Under the pieces are notes generated by a model. It saw only the letters and a list, made by a program, of their open reading frames with translations. It was not told the DNA's origin and did not search any database. Below are positions 33,011-42,239 of a stretch of DNA of 64,000 nt, one piece after another (position 1 is the first letter of the stretch; each line of letters opens with the position of its first letter). The position numbers were made by a program, and so were the translations under genes. The stretch comes from Synergistaceae bacterium (GTDB lineage Bacteria; Synergistota; Synergistia; Synergistales; Aminobacteriaceae). Location of the stretch: NCBI GenBank assembly GCA_018436595.1, contig JAHDLC010000006.1, positions 51,437-115,436 of the forward strand. The letters run 5' to 3'.

Positions 33011-34873
33011 ATGGCTGGAGGAGCGATCCGGCTTCAAAAGAAGAGTACCCGCGGCAGCCTCCTTTCCCGGCAATGGGGAGCTCCTTTTCTCGCAGCCGTT
33101 CTGTCTCTTGTTTTTGTCCTGTTCCGGCCTCCCGCCGCCGAAGGGGGGCCATGGGCACCCATTATCGATGCCGCCGCCGGGCCGGGTGGTGTCCTGTATG
33201 TTCTCACCTCCGAAAAGGGAGGCCTCTTTGTCTCGGAAGACGGCGGCAGGCGATGGAAAAACCTCGGCGCCGGTCTTCCCTCTTCCCTTCTGTTTTCCCT
33301 TGATGTTTCCACTGGAGGGCGTCTCTTTCTCGCGTCCTTCGACGAACTTCTCACGTCCGGCAACGGAGGCTCCGCCTGGAAATCCATGAAGGGCGGCGGC
33401 GGAGTGAAACGTTTTTTCCCCACATCGGGAGACACCCTCCTGGCTGTTTTCTGGGATTCAGGCATCCACTGGGCTTCCTCCGGAAACGGCTCTTTTGAAA
33501 AATCCGGAGGAGAAGACGGATCCTTCCAGGTTCTTGACGTACTGGACGAAGGGCATGGCAGGCTCCGGGCAGCCGCTTTCGGAAGAGGGGCACTTTTTTC
33601 AGGCGACGGGGGAAGGACCTGGAGCCCCGACGATCCGGGAATCGAAAATGTTTTCCCGCTGGCTTTGGCCCGCAGTTCAGCAACAGGGACGGTATTTGCC
33701 GGAACGCTGGAGGGCGGCGTCTTCCGGAAGGAGGAAGGTTCCCCGTGGAGCCGTTCATCGGAAGGCCTTCCGCCTTTCTGCACGGTCCAGGCGCTGGCCG
33801 CCGGCGAACAGGGCGCGCTCTGGGCGGGAACCCACAAGCAGGGGCTCTTTGTCTCCTCCGACGACGGAAGAACGTGGAACCTCTTTCCTGCCGGGATGGA
33901 AAAAGAGATGTCCGTCACCGTCCTCGTTCCATTCGGAAAGGGGGTCCTCGCGGGAACCTCCTCCGGGGAACTGTACCTGGCCGACGGGGAAAAGGGGACC
34001 GTCACGGAACTGCTCCCCTCCGACCCTGTCGTTGGTTTTGCCCGGATTGACGGCAGCCTGCTCTGCCTTTCACGGTCCGGGAAAGTGTACGTTTCTTCGG
34101 ACGGGGGAGCAGGATGGACGCCCCGGGGAAGCGCAGGAGGAAAAGCGCTCTTCCTCGCCGCTGTCCCCGGAGGCCGGCTGTTCGCCGGAACGGAGAAGGA
34201 TCTTCTCTTTTCCCGGGACGGAGGGTTCACATGGACCTCCATTCCCCTTCCGGAAGGAACGGTATTCACGTCCCTGGCCGGAACGGCAGGCGGAGACCTC
34301 TTCGCAGGCTCGGCGGGGAGCGGCCTGTTTCGTTCTTCCGACGGATACGGCTGGCAGAGAGTCGGCGACGTGCCGGGCGACCTGGTCCATTCCCTGCGGT
34401 CCCATAACGGAACGGTCATAGCGGCAGGAACGGACGCTGGTTTTTCCGTCTCCCTGGACGGCGGTCTTTCCTGGAAGAATGACGATGTGATCTACGGGAT
34501 TTTCTCCCTGGCCTTTGACGGGCAGGGACGGCTGTGGGGGGCCTCACGGACCGGGCTGTGGCACTATTCGCTCCCCGAAGGGGAAATCACCGCGGCGCAG
34601 ACGGCAGGTTTCGAATGGTCGCCCCTTGCGTATTTCACTGACCTTTTTCAGGGAGAAGGGAACGGACTGGTCGCCCTCCTGGGGGAAAAGGCGGTACGCC
34701 TCCTTCCCGGAAAGGCCGCGGGGTCCTTCACTCTCGGAGAGACGAACCTTTCCAACGTCAGGGTTCTGTCCTCCTTCCGGGACGCTGGGGGGGCCCTGCT
34801 TCTGGGGACGGAGCGGGGGCTTTTCCGTTCGACGGACGGGGGAGCCTCATGGTCGGAATTCGGCCTGCCCTGA
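33011..34873 (+). CDS. Secreted beta-propeller protein with Asp-box (BNR) repeats
   Basis: 620 residues with an N-terminal membrane/signal segment (GAPFLAAVLSLVFVLFRPPAA). The mature part is a run of about ten four-strand blades, most marked by Asp-box-like turns such as VSEDGGRRW, FSGDGGRTW, VSSDDGRTW, SSDGGAGW and STDGGASW. This is the Ycf48/sortilin/sialidase-like propeller type used for protein binding. No sialidase FRIP motif or catalytic triad is seen, so enzymatic activity is not expected. ATG 33011 follows GGGGAGGTGGGG. Confidence 0.82.
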   Translation: MAGGAIRLQKKSTRGSLLSRQWGAPFLAAVLSLVFVLFRPPAAEGGPWAPIIDAAAGPGGVLYVLTSEKGGLFVSEDGGRRWKNLGAGLPSSLLFSLDVSTGGRLFLASFDELLTSGNGGSAWKSMKGGGGVKRFFPTSGDTLLAVFWDSGIHWASSGNGSFEKSGGEDGSFQVLDVLDEGHGRLRAAAFGRGALFSGDGGRTWSPDDPGIENVFPLALARSSATGTVFAGTLEGGVFRKEEGSPWSRSSEGLPPFCTVQALAAGEQGALWAGTHKQGLFVSSDDGRTWNLFPAGMEKEMSVTVLVPFGKGVLAGTSSGELYLADGEKGTVTELLPSDPVVGFARIDGSLLCLSRSGKVYVSSDGGAGWTPRGSAGGKALFLAAVPGGRLFAGTEKDLLFSRDGGFTWTSIPLPEGTVFTSLAGTAGGDLFAGSAGSGLFRSSDGYGWQRVGDVPGDLVHSLRSHNGTVIAAGTDAGFSVSLDGGLSWKNDDVIYGIFSLAFDGQGRLWGASRTGLWHYSLPEGEITAAQTAGFEWSPLAYFTDLFQGEGNGLVALLGEKAVRLLPGKAAGSFTLGETNLSNVRVLSSFRDAGGALLLGTERGLFRSTDGGASWSEFGLP

Positions 34874-34906
34874 ACGGGTGCGGGGAGAAGCGGGGGTGAT
34901 CCTCTC

Positions 34907-36115
34907 ATGAGAGAACTCTATCGAAGGCTGGCGGTGCTCCTGCTGCTCTTTGCGGCCCTTGTCTCCTTCTTTTCCGTGCGGAACGGCTTCGTCCGCCTGT
35001 ACGTCGCCGACATGGGCAGGGAATACCGCCAGGAATACAGCCCGTCCCAGGGACTGTTCGGAGCCCAGGCCGCGGGAGGCCGGTTCATCCGGTCCATCAC
35101 GCCCTTCCGTACCATTGCCGGCTTCATCGATTCGAAAACTGACGGGCACCTTCTGACCGTGGAGGGAGACCCGTGGCCCGAAATATTCTCCGGGGCCGCG
35201 GCACCGGCGGGCTCCGGCGCGACAGCCTGGAGGGAAGCCGGTGGAGTCTACCGGAAAAGCCTGTACTACCATCGGGAAGAGGAGCCCTTCCCCGCTCTCA
35301 TCGCAGGGCTGGAGGACAAGGGGGAGACTTTCTCGTACCTGAAGCTTCGCACCGGTGAAGGTCCCCGCTTTCTCGCCATGGTCCTCGAGGGCCCGGGGAC
35401 GGCGCTCGATAACGGGGTCCCGGCGCCGCTGGCACGGCCGTTCCGCTCGCTGGCCCTGGTGCCCCTGTGTCTCGGCGCTGCGGTCTATTTCTTCCTCCCG
35501 AAAAGAAAAACCCCTCCCGGGGCCATCGTGTACCCCAAATGGTCCGCCGTTTTCCTTCCGGATCTGCTGTCCTATACCATGTCGGGATTCTTTCTGGGGC
35601 TTCCCATGGTGCTCTGCGTTCACATCTTCGACAGGGCCGGTTTCCTCGACTTCCGGTTCGGCAGCGCCTGGTTCACCCTTGTATTCTGGGCAATCGGCCT
35701 GATCTTCGCTTCCATCCTCTGGTGGACGTCGAAATACGCCTCCTTCGCCCTTCAGATTCTGCCGGGCGGACTGTTTCTGAGGACCCTGGGGCGTGAACGG
35801 ACCATCGACTTCGGTGACATTGTCTCCGCCGGTTTCGTGGATTACAGGCCGCCGAAGTGGCTCCGGACCCTCATGTTCATCGCGGGCCTGGTGAACTGGC
35901 GCATGATGGGGCAGGCACTCCTGCTGTCGGGACGGACGGACTGGGGTATCGAATTCTTTTTCAGGGACGGGGGATCGGAGCGGTTCCTGTGCTCGAACAT
36001 TCCGGGGGCCGGAAGGCTTTTCGACGCCCTCCGCCTTCACAAAATTCCCCTGTCGGAAGAGCTTCAGCGGGCTGCGGAAGGAACGGTCGGCCCCGGAGCG
36101 GAAGAGGAGAGCTGA
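34907..36115 (+). CDS. Polytopic membrane protein of unknown function
   Basis: 402 residues. An N-terminal helix (VLLLLFAALVSFFSV) and an extracytoplasmic domain of about 150 residues are followed by a helix near 190 (ALVPLCLGAAVYFFL) and two close helices around 225-280 (GFFLGLPMVLCVHIF and LVFWAIGLIFASILWW). The cytoplasmic C-terminus has a strand pattern (FALQILPGGLFLRTLGRERTI ... FGDIVSAGF) like a PH domain. I do not recognise a named family. It lies between the propeller gene and a helical secreted protein, all in one direction. Confidence 0.7.
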   Translation: MRELYRRLAVLLLLFAALVSFFSVRNGFVRLYVADMGREYRQEYSPSQGLFGAQAAGGRFIRSITPFRTIAGFIDSKTDGHLLTVEGDPWPEIFSGAAAPAGSGATAWREAGGVYRKSLYYHREEEPFPALIAGLEDKGETFSYLKLRTGEGPRFLAMVLEGPGTALDNGVPAPLARPFRSLALVPLCLGAAVYFFLPKRKTPPGAIVYPKWSAVFLPDLLSYTMSGFFLGLPMVLCVHIFDRAGFLDFRFGSAWFTLVFWAIGLIFASILWWTSKYASFALQILPGGLFLRTLGRERTIDFGDIVSAGFVDYRPPKWLRTLMFIAGLVNWRMMGQALLLSGRTDWGIEFFFRDGGSERFLCSNIPGAGRLFDALRLHKIPLSEELQRAAEGTVGPGAEEES

Positions 36116-36141
36116 GTATTTTTTGTAAAGGCGGTGAAAAA

Positions 36142-36939
36142 ATGAGAACTGTACTGCGCCGTATTTTTAAGGGACCATCTGCCCGCAGGACCTGCTGTTT
36201 CCTTGGCCTGGCAGGCCTGCTGGTGTGCCTTGCCGCCGTGAAGCCGGGAGGAGCGGAACCCTTGGTACCCCCTTCGAACGAATGGATTCATAACCGGATC
36301 GCCGTGCTGGAGCAGGCTCTTTTCCTCCGGAACGAGGCCCATCGCATGGAGGCGGAGGGGAATGTCCCGGGGGCCATGGAGGCCTGCTGGAAAAGTTACA
36401 TCCTCTATCCCGACTCCCGGCTGGAGAAAAAGGTTTTTTCCTTCCGCCCCGACCTCCAGCCCCTGAAGGACCGGATAGCCTATCTCGAAAGCCTTCGCGC
36501 GGCCAGGCAGGCCGGGCCGGCGACAGCCTCCGGGCCTGCGGCAGCGCCCCAGGCGCCCGGCGGGGATTCCGCCGGGCGGGACAATCCCGACTGGAGAACC
36601 TACCCTGATCTTCCGGCAGAAAAGAAGGCCATCGGTGAGGTTTTTTCCTCTTTCCGAAGCGCACTGAAGGCGGGAGACACGAAGAGGGCGGCGGCGTGCG
36701 TGGATGAGAGCCGCCGGGAGACCTACGCAGCCCTCTTTGAAAACAGGCCCGAGGCCATGCCGTCCTTCGCCGCCCTTCTCGATGCCGCGGAAATGAGTTT
36801 CCTGAGTGCGCCGGAGAGCGCCGACCCCGGGACCACCAGCACGCTGAGGACCTCCGAGTACGCCGTGGACGTGGGGGGATTCACCTTCTACGTGCGCTGG
36901 GTCAAGGTGGACGGCAAATGGATGCTCTTCGATTTCTGA
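36142..36939 (+). CDS. Secreted protein with helical repeat and NTF2-like C-terminus
   Basis: 265 residues with a signal segment (CFLGLAGLLVCLAAVKPGGA). Residues about 50-115 form a TPR-like hairpin (LFLRNEAHRMEAEGNVPGAM ... ESLRAA), then an alanine/proline linker. The last 120 residues have the NTF2-like order: FSSFRSALKAGDTKRAAACV, a SRRETYAALFE helix, and strands ending in VDGKWMLFDF. ATG 36142 is taken because AGGCGGTG precedes it and a signal peptide begins there. The repeat resembles one in the protein at 39740. Confidence 0.7.
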   Translation: MRTVLRRIFKGPSARRTCCFLGLAGLLVCLAAVKPGGAEPLVPPSNEWIHNRIAVLEQALFLRNEAHRMEAEGNVPGAMEACWKSYILYPDSRLEKKVFSFRPDLQPLKDRIAYLESLRAARQAGPATASGPAAAPQAPGGDSAGRDNPDWRTYPDLPAEKKAIGEVFSSFRSALKAGDTKRAAACVDESRRETYAALFENRPEAMPSFAALLDAAEMSFLSAPESADPGTTSTLRTSEYAVDVGGFTFYVRWVKVDGKWMLFDF

Positions 36940-36964
36940 CCGCCCGGAAAGGAGGGATGGAGCG

Positions 36965-39691
36965 ATGACGATGCATGATCGTATTCTGAAAAAAGGGACC
37001 GCAATTCTCGCGGGACTTCTGCTGTTCGCGGCGGTCTCTCCCGCCCACGGCTGGAGCCAGCATCCCCACCGCCAGATCAATCTGGAGGCGGTGAAGCTGT
37101 TCCTGTCCCAGGCGGGAGGCAAGGAAAAATTCTCCATGGGCCCCTTCTCGCCGAAGGGACTTTCGGAGCCGCTCCGTGGTGTCGCTGTTACCAGCTCTTC
37201 CCTGCTCGCCTCGGGGTTTGTCTCCGCCGAGGCGGCTTTCTCCGCCCGGTCGTGGATCATAAATGGGGGGGACTGGGCTGACGAGCCCCATCTCTATTCT
37301 TCCGTGCGGCATTTCTACGACCCCCTCAGCCTGTCCGGTTCGGCCTGGCTGACCGACCAGAGCGAGATCCACGGGCACTACGACAGTCCGTCCATCGACG
37401 CGAGGACATGGGGGCTCAGCCATTCCGACAATCCCTTCAGCTTTTTTGTGGCACTGTCGGCCTACAAGGCAGCCCTCGAGGTCAGGGATGACCTTCCCCT
37501 TCCCCCGGCCCTGGGTTCCCTCCATTTCAAGACGTCCCTGAGCCTGGCCCCGAAAGACCACGACGACCTCAGGTGCCTTCAGCTCTCAAGGGCCTACCGG
37601 GCCCTCGGGGAATCCATGCACATGCTTGCCGACATGACCCAGCCGGCCCACGTGCGGAACGACTCCCACCCGGCGGACGAGCCCATCGAGGCGGGGACCT
37701 TCAGCGACCATGTCCGGCGGGCGGCGGGGGCCCCCTTCGTCGACTCCAGAATCCGTCCCTTCCTCGCCAGTGCCGGAGGCAGGCTCCAGGAACCGGCAGA
37801 ACTTTTCCACCGTGTTGCCTCCTTCGTCAACGGAACCTTCTATTCCCTGGACACTATTTACGACAAAGAATCGAAGGTTCTGCCGAACAACCGGCAGAAG
37901 GGATACCCTTCCCCCCAGCTGAGAGACCTGGCGGTGGAAAAAAAGAAGATTCCCGGTTTCGTGGGTGAAAGGGAAGTCCGGAGATTCTACGGTGTCTTCG
38001 ACAGTGAACGGGCACCCATGATCCAGGACCGCCTCAGTTTCCACTGGTTCGATCCGGAGCAGTCCTTCGTGTCGGATTTTGAGGGGGCCAAGGAAAAGGG
38101 GGGGAGGGCGGTTGCCGCGGGCCTGGGAAGGCTTGGTCCCTTTCAGGTTCCCCACGCCTTCGCCGCCGGGCAGGGCAGAATCCTCCTGCCCGTAGCCATC
38201 CATGCCTGCGCAGACCTCATGAACCTTTTTTATCCCACCCTCGAGCTCCGGGCGGAGTTCGAGGAAATGGAGTCGGAGATGGAAGGGGTCGATCCCCGGG
38301 CCACCCCTGTACGGATCATAGAAGTGAAGGCTTCAATGAAGCACCATGCGGAAAAGGATCCCGCATGGAAAGCCAACGGGCTGACAATCCTGTACTCAGG
38401 ACCGGCCCTGCTCGTGGTGCGGGAGAAGGACAAAACGGTTTACGAGAGAAAAATTCTGTTCGTGAAGGGCGAGCCGAAGCAGATCGAGACAGCGGACGGA
38501 ACAATGGAGGAAGCTCCCGTCAGGCTTTTCGCTGCCGGAACCGCAGGCCCGCTGAGTGAGGAGGAACTCTTCTACGAGATACAGCCCGGCCAGGAGGCCT
38601 TCCTGAGAATCGAGGCGGGAAGCCGGGTCTTTGAAAGCGTACCATGGAAGGAAGAGGACAAGACCGAAGTCACCGTCCTTCCTCCCCGGGTCCTGGTGCT
38701 GGAGCTGATCGACGACGCCTCGGAGGCGGAGCACGAATTCGAAGCTGCGGCAGTGCCGAAGAAGCCTCACCTGTTCGAGTGGGATTTCGGCGACGGAAGC
38801 CCCGTGGTGGAGGACCGGAAAAATCCCGGAGAAAACTCTGTGCTGGTCCACCGCTTCACCGGCCTGAAGCCCGGGGATTCCTTTACTCCCGCCGTCCGGC
38901 TGCTTGACGGAAAAGGCAGGGTCCTCGCGGAGGATTCCGTCTCCGTCACCGTGCTGAAAGGAGAAAAACGGCACTTCTTTGAAAACCGGACCTTCTGGAT
39001 GACCGGTTCTCCCCTGGGGAATGACCCGACGGCGGACCTTCCCACCGTGCCTCTCGTCCTGTCCCCGTCGATCTCGGGAATAGACGGCGAAATCCCCCCG
39101 GACAGTCCGGAAGGAAAACGGCTGGCCCAGCTCACCGAAGGCGTGGCAAAGGCCGGGGACTCCATGAAGGAACAGATGGCGAAGGAAATGGCGAAAATGG
39201 GAATCAGCCTGAGCGATGCCCAGATGGCGGAGGCGCTGAAACAGGCCCTTTCCATGGCCGGTCTCGGAGGACAGGACGGCCCGGTCCAGAGGCGTCCCGT
39301 CCTTGGAAGCGGCTGGCAGCATGAAGGCCGCCCGGTGACACTGTCCCTCGCCGTTTCCATCGGAGCCATACCTCCGCTCCGGCTGTACATGCGGGGCGAA
39401 AAGGAGCAGCCCGAGCCCGTGGAGGCCCGGATGGCGGTCCGAAACTGGTTCTTCACCACGGGAACCCAGTCAAGCTCCTCAGTCCAGGGGAGCGGCGGAT
39501 CCGCTTCCGTTTCATGGACGCCGGAAAAGGGAAAGACTCCCGAGTCCTTTGCCCTGGACCTGGTGGTGTTCTATTCCCTGGAGTTTTTCAAAAGAACCGG
39601 TGAGCCCTGGGGCAATGATGGTGCTCCCCTCAGGTACGAGAATATGTCCGTCTCGTTCCCCGTGGGGGTGTACTTCTGCCCGGTGAAGTGA
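36965..39691 (+). CDS. Secreted zinc-dependent phospholipase C/S1-P1-type protein with PKD domain
   Basis: 908 residues with a signal peptide ending near AHG-W30. The mature N-terminal tryptophan, H33/H35, D/H in GDWADEPH and RHFYDP, and the diagnostic HMLADMTQPAH (about 218-228) match the zinc-ligand pattern of phospholipase C and S1/P1 nucleases (tri-zinc, all-helical). A PKD domain follows at about 575-660 (HLFEWDFGDGSP). The C-terminal 250 residues are of unknown type and include a coiled helix (MKEQMAKEMAKMG). It may hydrolyse phospholipids or nucleic acid outside the cell. Whether every zinc ligand is present needs a structural alignment. Confidence 0.75.
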   Translation: MTMHDRILKKGTAILAGLLLFAAVSPAHGWSQHPHRQINLEAVKLFLSQAGGKEKFSMGPFSPKGLSEPLRGVAVTSSSLLASGFVSAEAAFSARSWIINGGDWADEPHLYSSVRHFYDPLSLSGSAWLTDQSEIHGHYDSPSIDARTWGLSHSDNPFSFFVALSAYKAALEVRDDLPLPPALGSLHFKTSLSLAPKDHDDLRCLQLSRAYRALGESMHMLADMTQPAHVRNDSHPADEPIEAGTFSDHVRRAAGAPFVDSRIRPFLASAGGRLQEPAELFHRVASFVNGTFYSLDTIYDKESKVLPNNRQKGYPSPQLRDLAVEKKKIPGFVGEREVRRFYGVFDSERAPMIQDRLSFHWFDPEQSFVSDFEGAKEKGGRAVAAGLGRLGPFQVPHAFAAGQGRILLPVAIHACADLMNLFYPTLELRAEFEEMESEMEGVDPRATPVRIIEVKASMKHHAEKDPAWKANGLTILYSGPALLVVREKDKTVYERKILFVKGEPKQIETADGTMEEAPVRLFAAGTAGPLSEEELFYEIQPGQEAFLRIEAGSRVFESVPWKEEDKTEVTVLPPRVLVLELIDDASEAEHEFEAAAVPKKPHLFEWDFGDGSPVVEDRKNPGENSVLVHRFTGLKPGDSFTPAVRLLDGKGRVLAEDSVSVTVLKGEKRHFFENRTFWMTGSPLGNDPTADLPTVPLVLSPSISGIDGEIPPDSPEGKRLAQLTEGVAKAGDSMKEQMAKEMAKMGISLSDAQMAEALKQALSMAGLGGQDGPVQRRPVLGSGWQHEGRPVTLSLAVSIGAIPPLRLYMRGEKEQPEPVEARMAVRNWFFTTGTQSSSSVQGSGGSASVSWTPEKGKTPESFALDLVVFYSLEFFKRTGEPWGNDGAPLRYENMSVSFPVGVYFCPVK

Positions 39692-39739
39692 CGGGGCACA
39701 CGGGGAATGTGTATCATGCAGAGAAGGAGGAAGTTTTCG

Positions 39740-42049
39740 ATGAATTGTTTTCTTTCACCCGCTTTTCACCGTCTCTTCAGGAGAGAGAGAGAGCCGGCGG
39801 CTTTCCTCCGCCGGATTCTCCCGGCCTCCATTGTCCTTGTGCTGCTCCTTGCCAGGGCCTTTCCCGCCCCGGCAGCGGAGGTCCCTTCCCCGGAGGATGT
39901 TCCCCCTGGAATGACCCTCCGGTGGGTCCCTCCCTTTTACATAACCGTTCCCTCGGACTGGAAGCCCATGCTGGACCGTGATGGATTGGGGTTCTACACC
40001 GGGGCACATCCCGAGGCAATGGACGACCCGTCCCTGGCGGACCTTCCAGTGGTAGCCCTGGGCGTGACCCGGCAGAAGGCCCCGAAGGGCGGCGGTTACA
40101 GGGCCTTTTTCGAGGAAATGGAACGAAGCGCGGCGAAGGACAAGGCAAAAAATTTCACGTCAAAGGAAGAAGAAATCACCATCGGATCCCATCCGGCGGT
40201 ATTCTATTCCTTTTCCGCCGACGCCGAGATACGGGGGAAAACACAGAGAGTGGAGATGAACCTCGTGGTCGCCAAGGAACCCGATGCCGAGGGCAGCCAC
40301 ATTCTCGTGATGATCGCGGGGAAATCGGCGTCCATCGAAAAGTACCGGGATGTGATCAAAACCATGCTCTCCTCGGCCCGGGAAGGTGTTCCTCCGCTGG
40401 AGAAGAGCCTTTCGTTCCCCTTCGGGGCGACTCAGGAGGCCTTCCGTCACTCCGAGGGGCCTTTCGCTGCCGCCGACGGAACGGTGGCTGTCCTTGACCG
40501 GTTCGGCAAGCGGATCCGCCTTTTCGATGCCGCGGGAACCCTTCTGGACGAATGGGGGGAAAAGGGAAAGGGAGAGGACGGAACCTTCGCCTGGCCGACA
40601 GTCATCGCTTTTGCCCCCGACGGTTCGCTCTACGTGGCCGACGAGGGGTACTCCGTGGATGCGAATATCCAGCATTTTTCCCGCAAGGGGGAGTTCCTGG
40701 GCAAGATAAAGGCGGACAGGAAAACTCTCGGGGAGAAGGGGATGTACAAGCCGGGGTTCCTCGCCGTTACGGAAACGGGGAAAATCGTCACCGCGGGAAC
40801 CAGCGAAATAAAGGACGGGAAACCGAGGCTCCTGGTTTTCTCCCCGGAAGGGAAACTGCTTCTCTCCCGGGATATGGAGTTCGAATGCCCCATGGCGCTT
40901 CTTCCGGGGGAAAAGCTCGTTCTGGCGAAACCCCGGCCGGGTGATGACCGGGCCGATATGTTTGCTGTGCATGACCTGGAAGGGAACCTCGTGAAGGAAT
41001 GGTCCATGTGGGGGAGTGACCTGCCTGCCCTCCCGGGGGAAGAGGGGATCTATTTCCGGGTGAAGTACGTCGGGTCCGACGCGGAAGGACGGGTGTATGC
41101 CTACGATGATTCCGAGGACGGAATCTGGATCTACGGCCCGGACGGCAGGTTTCTCCAGGTTCTTCCCGCAAGGAGGACCTTCGGCATCATGGAGGGCATG
41201 GCGGTTCTGCCCGGCGGAGATGTGCTTGTCAAGGACCGTCCCAGCGGATACGGGCCGGGAGAACCGTCGGTGCACAGGATGAAAAATGCCTGGCCGGCGA
41301 AGGTAATTGAACAGCCCGTCCGGGAAACCCCGCCTGTCCAGCCTCCTTCGGATGTCCCTCCCCCGGGGGGCGGGACCACTCCTGCGGTTTCGCAAACCGG
41401 TCCGGATGACAAAGGCCTTGAAAACGAACTTGCCCGCCTGAAGGAAGCCCTCCGGCTGCGGGAAGAGGCGGCGGCCTTCGAGAAGGAGGGGAACCGCGCC
41501 GGTGCGGCGGCGAAATACAGGGAAAGCCTCGCATTCCACAATGACCCCAAAGTAATAGCCTACGCCGAGGGGCTCGAGCGGATGGTCGCCTCCTCGGTCT
41601 CCGGCCCTACGGCTCCGAAAGAGACACCGAAAGAGACGCCGAAAGAGACGCCGAAAGAGACACCGAAAGAGACACCGCCGAAGGAGACATCCTCCTTCGA
41701 AGCGGTGGCGGGCAGGGATGCCAGGCGGCAGGCTGAAGCCCTCTGGAATGAGGCGGGGGCCCTGCAGCAGGCGAAAAAGTACGATGATGCCCTGGCCCTC
41801 TACCGCAAGGGACTTGAGTTGTCCCCTGACACAACGGTGAGCGTCCATGTCGCCAGGCTCGAGGAATTTATGCCCAGGGCGAAGGCCAGGGCCGAGGACA
41901 TCTGGAAGCAGGCAGGGCAGCTCCAGAACGGGAAGAAGTATGGCGAGGCACTGAAGAAATACAGGGAAGGGCTTGATCTCTACCACAACAAGGTCGTGGA
42001 GGAGCATGTCCGGAAGCTGGAGGCCTTCATCGCCCGGCAGAAAAAATAA
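39740..42049 (+). CDS. Secreted six-bladed propeller (NHL-type) protein with C-terminal TPR-like repeats
   Basis: 769 residues. A signal anchor (ASIVLVLLLARAFPAPAA) precedes an N-terminal domain of about 180 residues (VPSDWKPMLDRDGLGFY ...), then an NHL/SMP-30-like propeller (AVLDRFGKRIRLFDAAGTLLD; FAPDGSLYVADEGYS; YDDSEDGIWIYGPDGRFL). A Pro/Lys/Glu/Thr repeat linker follows. The protein ends with three copies of a helical unit, for example EAAAFEKEGNRAGAAAKYRE, ALQQAKKYDDALALYRKG and GQLQNGKKYGEALKKYREG. ATG 39740 is preferred over 39707 because GAAGGAGGA lies nine bases upstream. Last gene of island 2. Confidence 0.8.
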   Translation: MNCFLSPAFHRLFRREREPAAFLRRILPASIVLVLLLARAFPAPAAEVPSPEDVPPGMTLRWVPPFYITVPSDWKPMLDRDGLGFYTGAHPEAMDDPSLADLPVVALGVTRQKAPKGGGYRAFFEEMERSAAKDKAKNFTSKEEEITIGSHPAVFYSFSADAEIRGKTQRVEMNLVVAKEPDAEGSHILVMIAGKSASIEKYRDVIKTMLSSAREGVPPLEKSLSFPFGATQEAFRHSEGPFAAADGTVAVLDRFGKRIRLFDAAGTLLDEWGEKGKGEDGTFAWPTVIAFAPDGSLYVADEGYSVDANIQHFSRKGEFLGKIKADRKTLGEKGMYKPGFLAVTETGKIVTAGTSEIKDGKPRLLVFSPEGKLLLSRDMEFECPMALLPGEKLVLAKPRPGDDRADMFAVHDLEGNLVKEWSMWGSDLPALPGEEGIYFRVKYVGSDAEGRVYAYDDSEDGIWIYGPDGRFLQVLPARRTFGIMEGMAVLPGGDVLVKDRPSGYGPGEPSVHRMKNAWPAKVIEQPVRETPPVQPPSDVPPPGGGTTPAVSQTGPDDKGLENELARLKEALRLREEAAAFEKEGNRAGAAAKYRESLAFHNDPKVIAYAEGLERMVASSVSGPTAPKETPKETPKETPKETPKETPPKETSSFEAVAGRDARRQAEALWNEAGALQQAKKYDDALALYRKGLELSPDTTVSVHVARLEEFMPRAKARAEDIWKQAGQLQNGKKYGEALKKYREGLDLYHNKVVEEHVRKLEAFIARQKK
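41614..41690 (+). repeat. Tandem 12-bp coding repeat (ETPK units)
   Basis: About five to six copies of CCGAAAGAGACR in frame, giving a repeated Glu-Thr-Pro-Lys linker between the propeller and the helical repeats. Near-identity of the copies suggests recent slippage. Confidence 0.9.
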
Positions 42050-42097
42050 TAGCCGGTCAGCATCGGGAAACTTCCCGAAAATGCGGTGTTCAGGCAG

Positions 42098-42131
42098 AGG
42101 CGGACGTTCCCGGAAGGGGGCGTCCGCCTTT
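42098..42131 (+). terminator. Rho-independent terminator after envelope island 2
   Basis: AGGCGGACG (42098-42106) pairs with CGTCCGCCT (42121-42129) around TTCCCGGAAGGGGG, followed by a short T run. Confidence 0.75.
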
Positions 42132-42190
42132 GCGCCGGGAAAGGCATGTTTTTGTTCTCAAGGGGATTGAAAAAAAGACGTTTCGGTGGT

Positions 42191-42226
42191 ATATGAATAT
42201 ATGAGCAGATGTTCATATATTCATAT
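42191..42226 (+). promoter_or_regulatory. ArsR/SmtB operator: perfect 14-bp inverted repeat
   Basis: ATATGAATATATGA (42191-42204) and TCATATATTCATAT (42213-42226) are exact reverse complements. The centre, TGAGCA-GA-TGTTCA, fits the 12-2-12 operator style of metal-sensing ArsR/SmtB proteins. It ends 13 bases before the arsR start, so bound repressor would cover the promoter. Confidence 0.85.
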
Positions 42227-42239
42227 AAGGAGAAACGTC

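Noticed and set aside
41614..41690. CRISPR array
   Set aside because: Units are 12 bp, contiguous, in frame and without spacers.
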